NCBI RefSeq assembly: GCF_006575665.1
Contig: NZ_CP041253.1
Location: 4,625,001 to 4,689,000 of the forward strand
Source: Echinicola soli
GTDB taxonomy: Bacteria; Bacteroidota; Bacteroidia; Cytophagales; Cyclobacteriaceae
Reading direction: 5' to 3'
DNA: 64,000 nucleotides
Shown here in pieces: positions 52,401-59,683 of the stretch; positions within the stretch are counted from its first letter, which is position 1; the number at the start of each line of letters is the position of its first letter. Under the pieces are notes generated by a model that was not told where the DNA came from, did not search any database, and was given only the letters and a program-made list of their open reading frames with translations. Position numbers and translations under genes: made by a program.

Positions 52401-52766
52401 CTCCGGACACTATACCTTGAAAACACTGGCAATGCATTCTCGGTCCATTCCCTACCAATTGAAGCGCAGTTTGCTCCTGTATACAGCATCGAAGTAATGG
52501 ACTTTGATGATGATGGCACCTTGGATGTGATCCTTGGCGGAAACCAGACGCATACGCGACTGCGCATTGGTGTCATGGACGCGAACTTCGGGCAGGTATT
52601 TCTGGGTGATGGCAATGGACATTTCAGCTATATCCCCCAAAACAAGTCCGGACTTGCCATCAAAGGCGATATAAAGTCCATCCTTCCCCTTACCTTGCCC
52701 CAAGGTCAATTTCTCCTCTTTGGCCTGAATAACCAAGGCGTCATTGCCTACAAAAAAGTAAAGTAA
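49461..52766 (+). CDS. Secreted FG-GAP/VCBS and ASPIC-UnbV repeat protein (CRTAC1-like)
   Basis: A 1101-residue exported protein. MFVKYFTIAVISINLSSLGQ plus TSRAQ is a signal peptide. The mature part carries about thirteen D-x-D-x-D-G calcium-binding loops, such as DIDNDGLDD, DINADGHLD, DFDKDGDLD and DANQDGHPD, arranged as two beta-propeller-like sets. Between them is an ASPIC/UnbV domain with GNTFGIGSQVTLYANNRT and IWPSGKTQ. The longer frame to 49272 starts with TTG and is not supported. Seven bp separate it from the vanadium-haloperoxidase-family gene, so the two are co-transcribed. Such pairs recur in Bacteroidota, with adhesion or matrix binding as a guess. Confidence 0.9.
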   Translation: MFVKYFTIAVISINLSSLGQTSRAQEVAQTITYQEKKPKKSGVTFKNQIKEDENHNILTYEYFYNGGGVAAGDIDNDGLDDIFLTGNMVENALYHNQGDFKFKDISKKAGIKGKGGWTTGVTMADINADGHLDIYVCYSGDGDTESRKNELYINNGDLSFSESAAKYGLDASSNSTQALFFDFDKDGDLDMFLLNHNIEVIHELEFAAAKTDRHPTAGDRLYRNDNGTFTDISEAAGIIGNALGFGLGIISSDINEDGWPDLYISNDYVEHDYLYINNQDGTFSEKLVEKLQHISHFSMGLDIADINNDGMKDIFTLDMLPEDNKRQKLLYGPENYEHYGLMLAEGFHHQNMRNMLQVNNGNDTFSEIGQLAGISNTDWSWSSLFFDANNDGYKDLYVTNGYYRDYTNRDFLKYKGDYYFQKAINREKADTLELVTSMTSTPIPNYAFQNNGDLTFRDVSEQWNLAKRGFSNGAAYTDLDNDGLLDLVVNNLNDFASVYQNTSTSGTKGNFLKVTLKGEAGNTFGIGSQVTLYANNRTLMLEQMPTRGFQSSISYTLHFGLGTIEKVDSLRVIWPSGKTQLLQGISPDQTIALDESQASALESTDNPRVQTAYYQLAPSPVQYDHKEKGYNDFKRQPLLTEMPSHLGPKLASTTTSDGSILLYIGGTKGNPGRLFKTDTSGGLSPTTDILPSDEFTDADAIFLDANQDGHPDLYVASGGYHNYTANDEALQDRLYLNDGTGKLIKNKEALPAMLTSTAVVRSADINQDGFPDLFVGGRIVPGKYPETPESYLLMNDGTGKYKEATTALAPDLRNVGMVTDATWTDINGDHFSDLIIVGECLPFQVYINQNGQQLVNQTSLWLPESPHGLWSSLAKGDFDGDGDDDLILGNYGLNSQLKASKEQPMTLYYGDFDKNGSVDPLMVRYVQGEAYPFASRDELLDQLYGMRSKFTDYETYSQAKIEDILTQEQLDTAEKLTVNELRTLYLENTGNAFSVHSLPIEAQFAPVYSIEVMDFDDDGTLDVILGGNQTHTRLRIGVMDANFGQVFLGDGNGHFSYIPQNKSGLAIKGDIKSILPLTLPQGQFLLFGLNNQGVIAYKKVK

Positions 52767-52773
52767 TCCCATT

Positions 52774-54117
52774 ATGAAAAAGTACACTCCTCCTGCTTGC
52801 TATGCACTACTATTGGGACTGCTTCTATTCCAGCTCCCTACCAGTGGATGGGGACAGACCCAGCAGCAAAAGGTCAACCTATATGTGGACAATCTGTTTG
52901 AAACCACTAAAATCATGGTTTCTGATGTAACTTCTCCCACAGGTGCGGCACGATTCTACGCCTACATCACATTAGGTGCATATACGGCATTGAATCAGCC
53001 GGTTCGTATTGAGCAATCACTTCAGCAGGATTTTATTGCTCCATTAAACATTCAATATCCAGCAGCTGCAGAAATAGACAGTACTTTTGCAGCCATTTAT
53101 TGTCTGCTCAGCGTGGGCAAAGGGATAATGCCCTCCGGGGTCACCTTAAATTCCGCACAACATAAGTTCATTGGCCGCTACAAAACCAACAAGTGGATCT
53201 CTGCCAAAAAGCTTCAAAACAGTATTGCATACGCAGACAGCATTGCCAAGCAGGTATTGGCCTACAGTAAAAATGACGGCTATGGCAAACTCAGCGCCTT
53301 GCCACGCTATTCGCCTTCCAAGGAGCCGGGAACATGGTACCCTACCCCTCCTGCTTACCTTGGAGCCATCGATCCCGAATGGAAGACCATTCGCCCTTTT
53401 TACCTTTCTAATTTAAAACAGTTTAAACCTGCTTCTCCTGCTCCATTCTCCGTGGACAGCACCAGTGTTTTTTACAAGTTGACCAAAGAAGTCTATGACA
53501 CTACCAAGGTGCTAAACAAAGAAAAGCGATTGATAGCCAACTTTTGGGACTGCAATCCCTTTATGGTTTCCTATAGTGGCCACATGGCCATCGGGCTAAA
53601 AAAAATCAGTCCAGGTGGCCATTGGGTAAATATCGCCGGAATCGCCTGTCAGAAGGCCGACATCACCTTTGCTGAGGCCGTTGAAGTGCATACACTCCTT
53701 TCCACTGGGCTACATGATGCCTTTATCAGTTGCTGGGAAGAAAAGTATGACTCCGACAGGATTAGACCGGAAACGGTCATCAATCGGCACATCGACCAAA
53801 AATGGCGACCTATACTCCAGACGCCTCCATTCCCTGAATATACCAGCGGACATAGCGTGATCTCCAGAACAAGTGCTACCCTCCTCACCTACTATTTTGG
53901 AGATAATTTTGCTTACACGGACACGTCTGAAGAATATTTTGGCTTACCCCCGAGGAAATTTAAATCCTTTCTCCAAGCCTCCGATGAGGCGGCCATTTCC
54001 AGGCTCTATGGTGGAATTCATTACCGTGATGCCATCGAAGTGGGGGTAGAACAAGGTGCCAAAATCGGGAGGTATATTATTGGTAAAGTAGAAGACGAGA
54101 ATTTGGTAGTTGAATGA
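52774..54117 (+). CDS. Vanadium-dependent haloperoxidase family (PAP2-like) protein
   Basis: A 447-residue exported protein with signal peptide (about 1-27, hydrophobic core ALLLGLLLFQ). Three vanadate/phosphate-binding motifs are intact: KYDSDRIRPE (Lys324 and Arg331), EYTSGHSVIS (Ser358, Gly359, His360) and SRLYGGIHYRDA (Arg410, His416, with a following Asp). The motifs are shared with PAP2 acid phosphatases, so it could be either a haloperoxidase or a phosphatase; sequence alone does not show which. It follows the FG-GAP/UnbV gene after 7 bp and is convergent with the mannose-6-phosphate isomerase cupin, separated by a strong hairpin. Confidence 0.85.
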   Translation: MKKYTPPACYALLLGLLLFQLPTSGWGQTQQQKVNLYVDNLFETTKIMVSDVTSPTGAARFYAYITLGAYTALNQPVRIEQSLQQDFIAPLNIQYPAAAEIDSTFAAIYCLLSVGKGIMPSGVTLNSAQHKFIGRYKTNKWISAKKLQNSIAYADSIAKQVLAYSKNDGYGKLSALPRYSPSKEPGTWYPTPPAYLGAIDPEWKTIRPFYLSNLKQFKPASPAPFSVDSTSVFYKLTKEVYDTTKVLNKEKRLIANFWDCNPFMVSYSGHMAIGLKKISPGGHWVNIAGIACQKADITFAEAVEVHTLLSTGLHDAFISCWEEKYDSDRIRPETVINRHIDQKWRPILQTPPFPEYTSGHSVISRTSATLLTYYFGDNFAYTDTSEEYFGLPPRKFKSFLQASDEAAISRLYGGIHYRDAIEVGVEQGAKIGRYIIGKVEDENLVVE

Positions 54118-54145
54118 TTAGTGGAAATAAAAAGTGTAAAAAAAG

Positions 54146-54179
54146 AAGAACCTCTTCAAGTCTGTATGAAGAGGTTCTT
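54146..54179. terminator. Bidirectional terminator
   Basis: AAGAACCTCTTCA (54146-54158) pairs perfectly with TGAAGAGGTTCTT (54167-54179) over an 8-base loop. It sits between two convergent transcripts; the minus-strand reading is followed by a long T-run, favouring termination of the mannoside operon. Confidence 0.85.
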
Positions 54180-54226
54180 TCGCTAAATCAATCTAATCTA
54201 ATGTCTTCTATCTACAATTATAAGCA

Positions 54227-54739
54227 TTACTTCCGCTGAAAATCATCTTGAACGCGGACAATATCTTCTTCATTGGATGGATTGGAAGGATCTGTGTGCA
54301 TCCAGATTTCGGCCACTACGCCCCAATTGTCCATGCCCACCAAACGGTGCCTTTCGCCTTTGGCAAGCTCCACTACTTCTCCCAGCACCAATGGCTGCAA
54401 TTCACCTTCTTCGTCTGTCGGGCTGGTCACGATCCCGCCTTCTCCACCTACCAGTTTCCATATCTCGGCTCTTCTGTGGTGATATTGCCACGAGAGTCGT
54501 TTCTCAGGACCTACGATCAAGATCTTTGGACTTAGCTTTTGCTTAAGCTGCTCTTCTGAAAACTCCACACTGGCAAAAAACTGTGACCTGAATTTAGCGA
54601 TCTGGCTTTCCTCAATTACAAAAAAACCGCCCCAAGGTCTTTCTCTATCCTCTGCGGCTACTTCATATCCGTTAAAATCCAACCAGTCTTTGATCTGCTT
54701 AAAAATAGCTTCCTTTGAAGCACTCTTTTCTATCTTCAT
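54227..54739 (-). CDS. Type II mannose-6-phosphate isomerase-like cupin
   Basis: A 170-residue single-domain cupin. RPWGGFFVIEES near 34-45, KILIVGPEKRLSWQYHHRRAE near 72-92 (metal-binding His-His and Glu pattern), and VVELAKGERHRLVGMDNWGVVAEIW near 122-146 match the C-terminal cupin of type II phosphomannose isomerases. It would interconvert mannose-6-P and fructose-6-P. It is the last gene of the minus-strand mannoside operon, 51 bp downstream of a GH92 gene, which makes the mannose-6-P role plausible. The single cupin without the nucleotidyltransferase domain is common in this group. Confidence 0.78.
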   Translation of the reverse strand: MKIEKSASKEAIFKQIKDWLDFNGYEVAAEDRERPWGGFFVIEESQIAKFRSQFFASVEFSEEQLKQKLSPKILIVGPEKRLSWQYHHRRAEIWKLVGGEGGIVTSPTDEEGELQPLVLGEVVELAKGERHRLVGMDNWGVVAEIWMHTDPSNPSNEEDIVRVQDDFQRK

Positions 54740-54790
54740 ATTGTTCTACGGTTTAATAGATTCACTCTTAAAATTAGGAATTGCTAAAGA

Positions 54791-57097
54791 TTAATCCTTG
54801 GAAAAAATCTTTTTATTCGGCCTTCTCTTCATAATAAATGTCAATTTGCCCCCTTTCATGATATCGGCATGTTGGATAAACGGCTCACTCAACAATTCTC
54901 CATTAAGGAGTACCTTGCTTACATACACGTTTTCGTCCGTTTGATTTTGGGCCTCTACGGTAAATGTGTTGCCATTTTCCAGATTAATCGTCGCTTCCTC
55001 CACGAGAGGACTACCCAAGGCATACTCCACTGATCCTGGTGCCACTGGATAAAAGCCCAATGCACTGAACAGGTACCAAGCACTCATCTGGCCAAAGTCA
55101 TCGTTTCCACCGAGGCCGTCGGCACCGGTCTGGTACATAGCCCTGAGGATCATGCGAATTTTGTCCTGGGACTTCCACGGCTGATCCGTCCAATTGTAAA
55201 GGTAGACCACATGGTGGGAAGGCTCGTTGCCATGTACATAATTTCCGATAATCCCCTCGCGCGAAATGTCTTCTGTATTAGCAAAGTACCTGTCCGGTAA
55301 ATCCATGCTGAACAAGGAATCCAAATGCTCCACAAACCGGACATCCCCTCCCATCATACCGATCATTTGCTCCGGAGCATGGGGAACATACAAGCTGTAG
55401 TTCCAGGCATTGCCTTCGATAAAGCCCTGTCCATGGGTATCAAGCGGATCAAAACCTCGCTTCCAGCTACCATCCTTTAGCTTGGGGCGCATAAACCCAG
55501 ATTGGCTATCAAATACATTTTTGTAATTTCCTGCACGCCCCGTAAATTCCCGGGCAATTTCTTCCTTCCCTATTGCTGAAGCCATCTGGGCAATCGCCCA
55601 ATCGTCATAGGCATATTCCAGGGTTTTGGAAACAGAAGCTCCACTGACATCTTCGGGCACGTAGCCCATCTCCATATAAGATCCGATGCCATCAAAATAA
55701 GCTGTCTTAGCGGTGGTCACCGCAGCATTGAGGGCGTGGTCCAAATCTGATGTCACCGTTCCTTTGACCACAGCATCGGCGATGACCGAAGCACTGTGGT
55801 ACCCGATCATACACCAGTTTTCATTGGCATAATGGGACCAAATCGGCAACATCGGATGGACACTTTGGTCAAAATGTGCCAACATCGATTTTACCATATC
55901 ACGGTTTCGAGCTGGCTGCAGCACATTGAAAAGTGGATGCAGTGCCCGATAAGTATCCCAGAGGGAAAAGCTGGTATAGTTGGTAAAGCCATCAGCTTGG
56001 TGGATATTCATATCCAAACCGCGGTATCTGCCGTCCACATCACCATAGACCGTTGGTCCTAAAAAGGCATGGTACATTGCCGTGTAGAAATTCACCTTAT
56101 CCGAATCACGGATGGTACTGACCTGCACCTTGTTCAGTTCCTTGTTCCAGCGGTCGACACCTGCTTGACGAATGGCATCAAAGTCCCATCCTGGGGTCTC
56201 TTCCTGCATATTTCTGATAGCTCCTTCCGTACTTACCGGTGAAATGGCCAACTTGGCGATCAGCTCATCACCATCTTTTAGGTCAAAATCAAAATAAGCC
56301 CTGATCTTCCTTCCAGCGATTTCAGGAAAATTCTCGGATTCATTAAATCGTCCCCAAAAACCTCTATAAGCCTGTTTTTCATCATATTTCCGATTGCCGT
56401 AGTGGGCAATGGGTTTGTCAAAAGAAAGGGCAAAAAACACCTTCCTCGTCCTGGCCCAACCTGTGGTTTCACGAAAACCGGTAACAAGGGTATCATTTTC
56501 TACCCGCATAAAAGTCCAGACATTCTTATCATCGTAATTGTAAATACCGGACATCAGGTCCAGGATCACATGGGCATCTTCGCCTTCAGAAAATGTATAG
56601 CGGTGTACGCCTACCCTTGTGGTGGCTGTCAATTCTGCATTGATGTCATAATCATCCAATTCCACCTGGTAATAAGCAGGAGAAGCATTTTCCCGGTCAT
56701 GAGAAAACCGGGAGCGATAACCTGAATCAGGATCCATCGCTGTTCCTGGATTGAGCTGTAAGGGACCACTGGTGGGCATCACCAAAAAGTCGCCCAAATC
56801 AGAGTGCCCTGTACCACTAAAATGGGTATGGCTAAAACCAACAATCGTGGCATCATCATATTGGTAGCCGGCACAATATCGATAAACTTCCGGATTATAC
56901 CGACCATTTACTTCGTAAGGAATCGTATCCGTATCAGGGCTCAGCTGGACACTGCCAAACGGAACCGTGGCTCCTGGATAGGTATGTCCCATTTTGGCCG
57001 TTCCGATCATTGGATCCACATACTGGGCGAGATCCTCTTGAGCCTGGATGCCCAAGGCCGAAAGAACCATAAGGCCTGTAAACAGTATTTTTTTCAT
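54791..57097 (-). CDS. GH92 alpha-mannosidase
   Basis: A 768-residue exported glycoside hydrolase that removes mannose from alpha-mannosides with calcium. A signal peptide (MKKILFTGLMVLSALGIQAQ) leads the N-terminal beta domain, which opens with YVDPMIGTAKMGHTYPGATV and has PFGSVQLSPDTD. The catalytic (alpha/alpha)6 barrel includes GNEPSHHVVYLYNW and GGNDDFGQMSAWYLFSALGF, where the Asp residues match the catalytic-base region. The ORF is full length. It follows the sugar MFS gene by 89 bp and precedes the isomerase cupin by 51 bp. Confidence 0.94.
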   Translation of the reverse strand: MKKILFTGLMVLSALGIQAQEDLAQYVDPMIGTAKMGHTYPGATVPFGSVQLSPDTDTIPYEVNGRYNPEVYRYCAGYQYDDATIVGFSHTHFSGTGHSDLGDFLVMPTSGPLQLNPGTAMDPDSGYRSRFSHDRENASPAYYQVELDDYDINAELTATTRVGVHRYTFSEGEDAHVILDLMSGIYNYDDKNVWTFMRVENDTLVTGFRETTGWARTRKVFFALSFDKPIAHYGNRKYDEKQAYRGFWGRFNESENFPEIAGRKIRAYFDFDLKDGDELIAKLAISPVSTEGAIRNMQEETPGWDFDAIRQAGVDRWNKELNKVQVSTIRDSDKVNFYTAMYHAFLGPTVYGDVDGRYRGLDMNIHQADGFTNYTSFSLWDTYRALHPLFNVLQPARNRDMVKSMLAHFDQSVHPMLPIWSHYANENWCMIGYHSASVIADAVVKGTVTSDLDHALNAAVTTAKTAYFDGIGSYMEMGYVPEDVSGASVSKTLEYAYDDWAIAQMASAIGKEEIAREFTGRAGNYKNVFDSQSGFMRPKLKDGSWKRGFDPLDTHGQGFIEGNAWNYSLYVPHAPEQMIGMMGGDVRFVEHLDSLFSMDLPDRYFANTEDISREGIIGNYVHGNEPSHHVVYLYNWTDQPWKSQDKIRMILRAMYQTGADGLGGNDDFGQMSAWYLFSALGFYPVAPGSVEYALGSPLVEEATINLENGNTFTVEAQNQTDENVYVSKVLLNGELLSEPFIQHADIMKGGKLTFIMKRRPNKKIFSKD

Positions 57098-57186
57098 TGG
57101 GTTGTTATTCTATTTTTGATCCTTTCCCATCCTTGGAGGCATTTTTAGTGTGAACAGGGATCCCTCCAAAGGCTTGGGGAAATTAA

Positions 57187-58599
57187 TTAATGCTCTTCCT
57201 TCATTTTATAGCCACTTACGCCATAAAAAACAATATAAAGATAACAGACCAAAGGAACCAGAAAAGAAAGCTGTACACTTCCTGTCAAATCGGCCATCAA
57301 TCCTTGCAATAACGGTACTATTGCCCCACCTACAATCGCCATCACGAGCAATGAAGATGCCTGTGCGGTATATTTCCCCAGTCCCTTGATGGCCAGTGAG
57401 AAGATAGTCGGAAACATGATGGAATTGAATAATCCCAAGGCTACGATCGACCACAGGGCTAATTGGCCGGAGGTCAGCAAGCCAATGATCAGCAACGCAA
57501 TTCCCGTAATGCCAAAAAGCCAAAGGGTGCGGTTAGGGATGAATTGGCCAATGATGATCACCAAAATATTCAATCCGATAAAGGCCAAGGCATAAAGTGC
57601 CATCTCACCTCCATAAACATAATGAATGGAGACATAAGAAATCGCCGTGATCGCTCCAATGATCAGAAAACGGTTTAGGTTGTTCTTAAAATCTGCCAAG
57701 GCCACCGCGCCAAAGAAACGCCCCACCATGGCACCTCCCCAGAAAAGGGCCAAGTAATGGCTAGCTTCTGCTTCGTCCAATCCTGCAATTTCTGGCAGTC
57801 GTGCAAAGTTTATCAAATTACTTCCCACCGTTACTTCTCCACCTACATAGGCAAAAATAGCCCCTATTCCCAAGAACAGGTGACGATGCTTCAAAGCACC
57901 ACTGTCAGAGATGATTACTCCTTGCGATCCGATTTCAGGTAATTTAAATAGCTTAAAGATCAAGGCAATCAACAACAAGGTAAGCGCCAAGGCCACATAG
58001 GGCATTTTTACCGAGTCCGCGCTAATCTCCACTTCCCCGATCGTCCCAAAAATCAGGTAACCACCGATCAAAGGGGCAATGGTAGTCCCCAGTGAGTTAA
58101 ATGCCTGTGTCATATTCAATCGGCTGGAAGCACCAGAAGGCTTCCCCAAAATGGTCACATATGGATTGGCAGCGATCTGCAAAATGGTAATTCCAGATGC
58201 CAGCACAAATAAGGCAAACAGGAAAAAACCAAAACTCACCAGACTGGCTGCTGGATAAAAAAACAGGCATCCCACTGCAGAAATCACCAAGCCAAGGATA
58301 ATCCCGTTCTTATACCCTATCCTTCCAATCGGATCTCCTTTGGTAATGGAAATCAAGTAATACCCTAGGGAAATAAAGAAGTAAGCCCCAAAGAAAGCTG
58401 TCTGGATCAGCATAGCCTGCCAGTTTTGCAACGTGAATACTTGCTGTAAATGGGGAATCAAAATATCGTTCATGCAGGTGATAAATCCCCACATAAAAAA
58501 CAGCATGGTGACCAAAAACAATGGCCCCAAATATTTCTGACCGGAATCAAATTCTACGTTGTTATCTTCGGTCTCTTTTGAAATGCTAACTGACGCCAT
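57187..58599 (-). CDS. Sugar MFS transporter (FucP/glucose-galactose type)
   Basis: A 470-residue inner-membrane symporter with twelve hydrophobic segments. MWGFITCMNDILIPHLQQVF near 35-54 and ANPYVTILGKPSGASSRLNM near 145-164 followed by TQAFNSLGTTIAPLIGGYLI are the FucP-family signatures. It would import free mannose or a related hexose from the periplasm. Position between the ROK kinase and a GH92 gene fits mannose. A perfect 12-bp hairpin lies in the gap upstream (58685-58718). The start ATG at 58599 fits the polar N-terminal tail. Confidence 0.9.
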   Translation of the reverse strand: MASVSISKETEDNNVEFDSGQKYLGPLFLVTMLFFMWGFITCMNDILIPHLQQVFTLQNWQAMLIQTAFFGAYFFISLGYYLISITKGDPIGRIGYKNGIILGLVISAVGCLFFYPAASLVSFGFFLFALFVLASGITILQIAANPYVTILGKPSGASSRLNMTQAFNSLGTTIAPLIGGYLIFGTIGEVEISADSVKMPYVALALTLLLIALIFKLFKLPEIGSQGVIISDSGALKHRHLFLGIGAIFAYVGGEVTVGSNLINFARLPEIAGLDEAEASHYLALFWGGAMVGRFFGAVALADFKNNLNRFLIIGAITAISYVSIHYVYGGEMALYALAFIGLNILVIIIGQFIPNRTLWLFGITGIALLIIGLLTSGQLALWSIVALGLFNSIMFPTIFSLAIKGLGKYTAQASSLLVMAIVGGAIVPLLQGLMADLTGSVQLSFLVPLVCYLYIVFYGVSGYKMKEEH

Positions 58600-58669
58600 G
58601 GGCTTATTAGTTATTGAGTTGAACGGTAAATTAAGTTATAGGATTAATAGTTGTTTTCAGGTGGCATTT

Positions 58670-58726
58670 GGTAGTCTGCGGTGGGCAGTAGGCAGTACAT
58701 GAGGGCACTGCCTACTGCGAGCTACC
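58670..58726. repeat. 12-bp hairpin in the ROK-MFS gap
   Basis: GCAGTAGGCAGT (58685-58696) and ACTGCCTACTGC (58707-58718) pair perfectly, with a 10-base loop; GGTAG and CTACC (58670-58674 and 58722-58726) add an outer stem. It lies in the 152-bp gap inside the operon and may lower expression of downstream genes or protect the mRNA end. It may also belong to a repeat family. Confidence 0.7.
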
Positions 58727-58751
58727 AACTGATTTTTCCATACAGGAAGCC

Positions 58752-59651
58752 CTACTTTATTCTTGACTTGGAATGTCCATTTTCTTTTTGGACTTTCCAG
58801 CTACATGCAGCTCCTATCAACGCCGCCTGCTCGCCCAGTTCGGTAATTCTAATAGGCGTAGCCAGGCCAGCTCGGTCAAGCTCCTCCTCCACAATCGGCA
58901 GAAAAAGCTCCTCAGCTTTTGAAATATTTCCCCCAAGCACAATGACCTGGGGGGATTCTTTTTTTATAAAATCTATGAGAAAACGTGCCAGGTTTTCACC
59001 AAATTCCCTGAAAATATCGGCTGCATATGCTTTGTTTTCTTCCTCCAAAGTCAGCTCTCTGACTTCGGCGATTTCCTTACCGGTTTTTTTCTGATAAGCT
59101 TCCACGAACCATCTTGTGGAGACATACTCCTCCACGATACTTCCCTGAAATGGGCTGCACCATAAGGCGGCATCTTCGGCAAATTCCCCATGATACCGGG
59201 AACTCCCCAGTCCCGTCCCAAGGGTCAGGCCGATCGCATGGTCAAATGAGCGAGCGGCGCCGCTGGCCACTTCTCCCTGCAAAAAACAAGCAGCGTCATT
59301 TTCGAAGTGAATGCTTTCCGTATCACAGCCCAAGGCTTCTGCAAGCATCTTTTTCACTTCCAAGCCATACAAGGAGGCGTATTTCCCTTGCTGCTCGATC
59401 AGTGAAATCCCATTTGGGTAATCAAAAGGCCCCGGCATGGCGATACCAATTTTTAGGTGCTGGAGTGAATATCCCGGAATGGCCTCTATGGCTTTTTTCC
59501 ATTCACCGATAATAGAGACAGCACTACCGGAAGAATCCACCTCCCTTCTTACCAAAGAGGCCTCATCCAACACATTGGTATCAAGGTCCACCAATCCTGC
59601 GGTAATGTGAGACCCACCGATATCTACTCCTACTACATTTCTTTTATTCAT
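58752..59651 (-). CDS. ROK-family sugar kinase
   Basis: A 299-residue kinase. VVGVDIGGSHITAGLVDLDT near 6-25 is the ATP motif, GIAMPGPFDYPNGIS near 69-83 and FENDAACFLQGEVASGAARS near 116-135 hold the catalytic Asp, and IGLTLGTGLGSSRYHGEF near 140-157 is the second glycine-rich motif. The zinc-finger motif of classic ROK proteins is missing here too. In a mannoside operon this is the expected mannokinase making mannose-6-P for the isomerase cupin, by context only. It lies 32 bp after a GH92 gene and 152 bp before the MFS gene. Confidence 0.86.
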   Translation of the reverse strand: MNKRNVVGVDIGGSHITAGLVDLDTNVLDEASLVRREVDSSGSAVSIIGEWKKAIEAIPGYSLQHLKIGIAMPGPFDYPNGISLIEQQGKYASLYGLEVKKMLAEALGCDTESIHFENDAACFLQGEVASGAARSFDHAIGLTLGTGLGSSRYHGEFAEDAALWCSPFQGSIVEEYVSTRWFVEAYQKKTGKEIAEVRELTLEEENKAYAADIFREFGENLARFLIDFIKKESPQVIVLGGNISKAEELFLPIVEEELDRAGLATPIRITELGEQAALIGAACSWKVQKENGHSKSRIK

Positions 59652-59683
59652 CTGTGATCGTTGCTCTTGTATTGATCTGCCTT

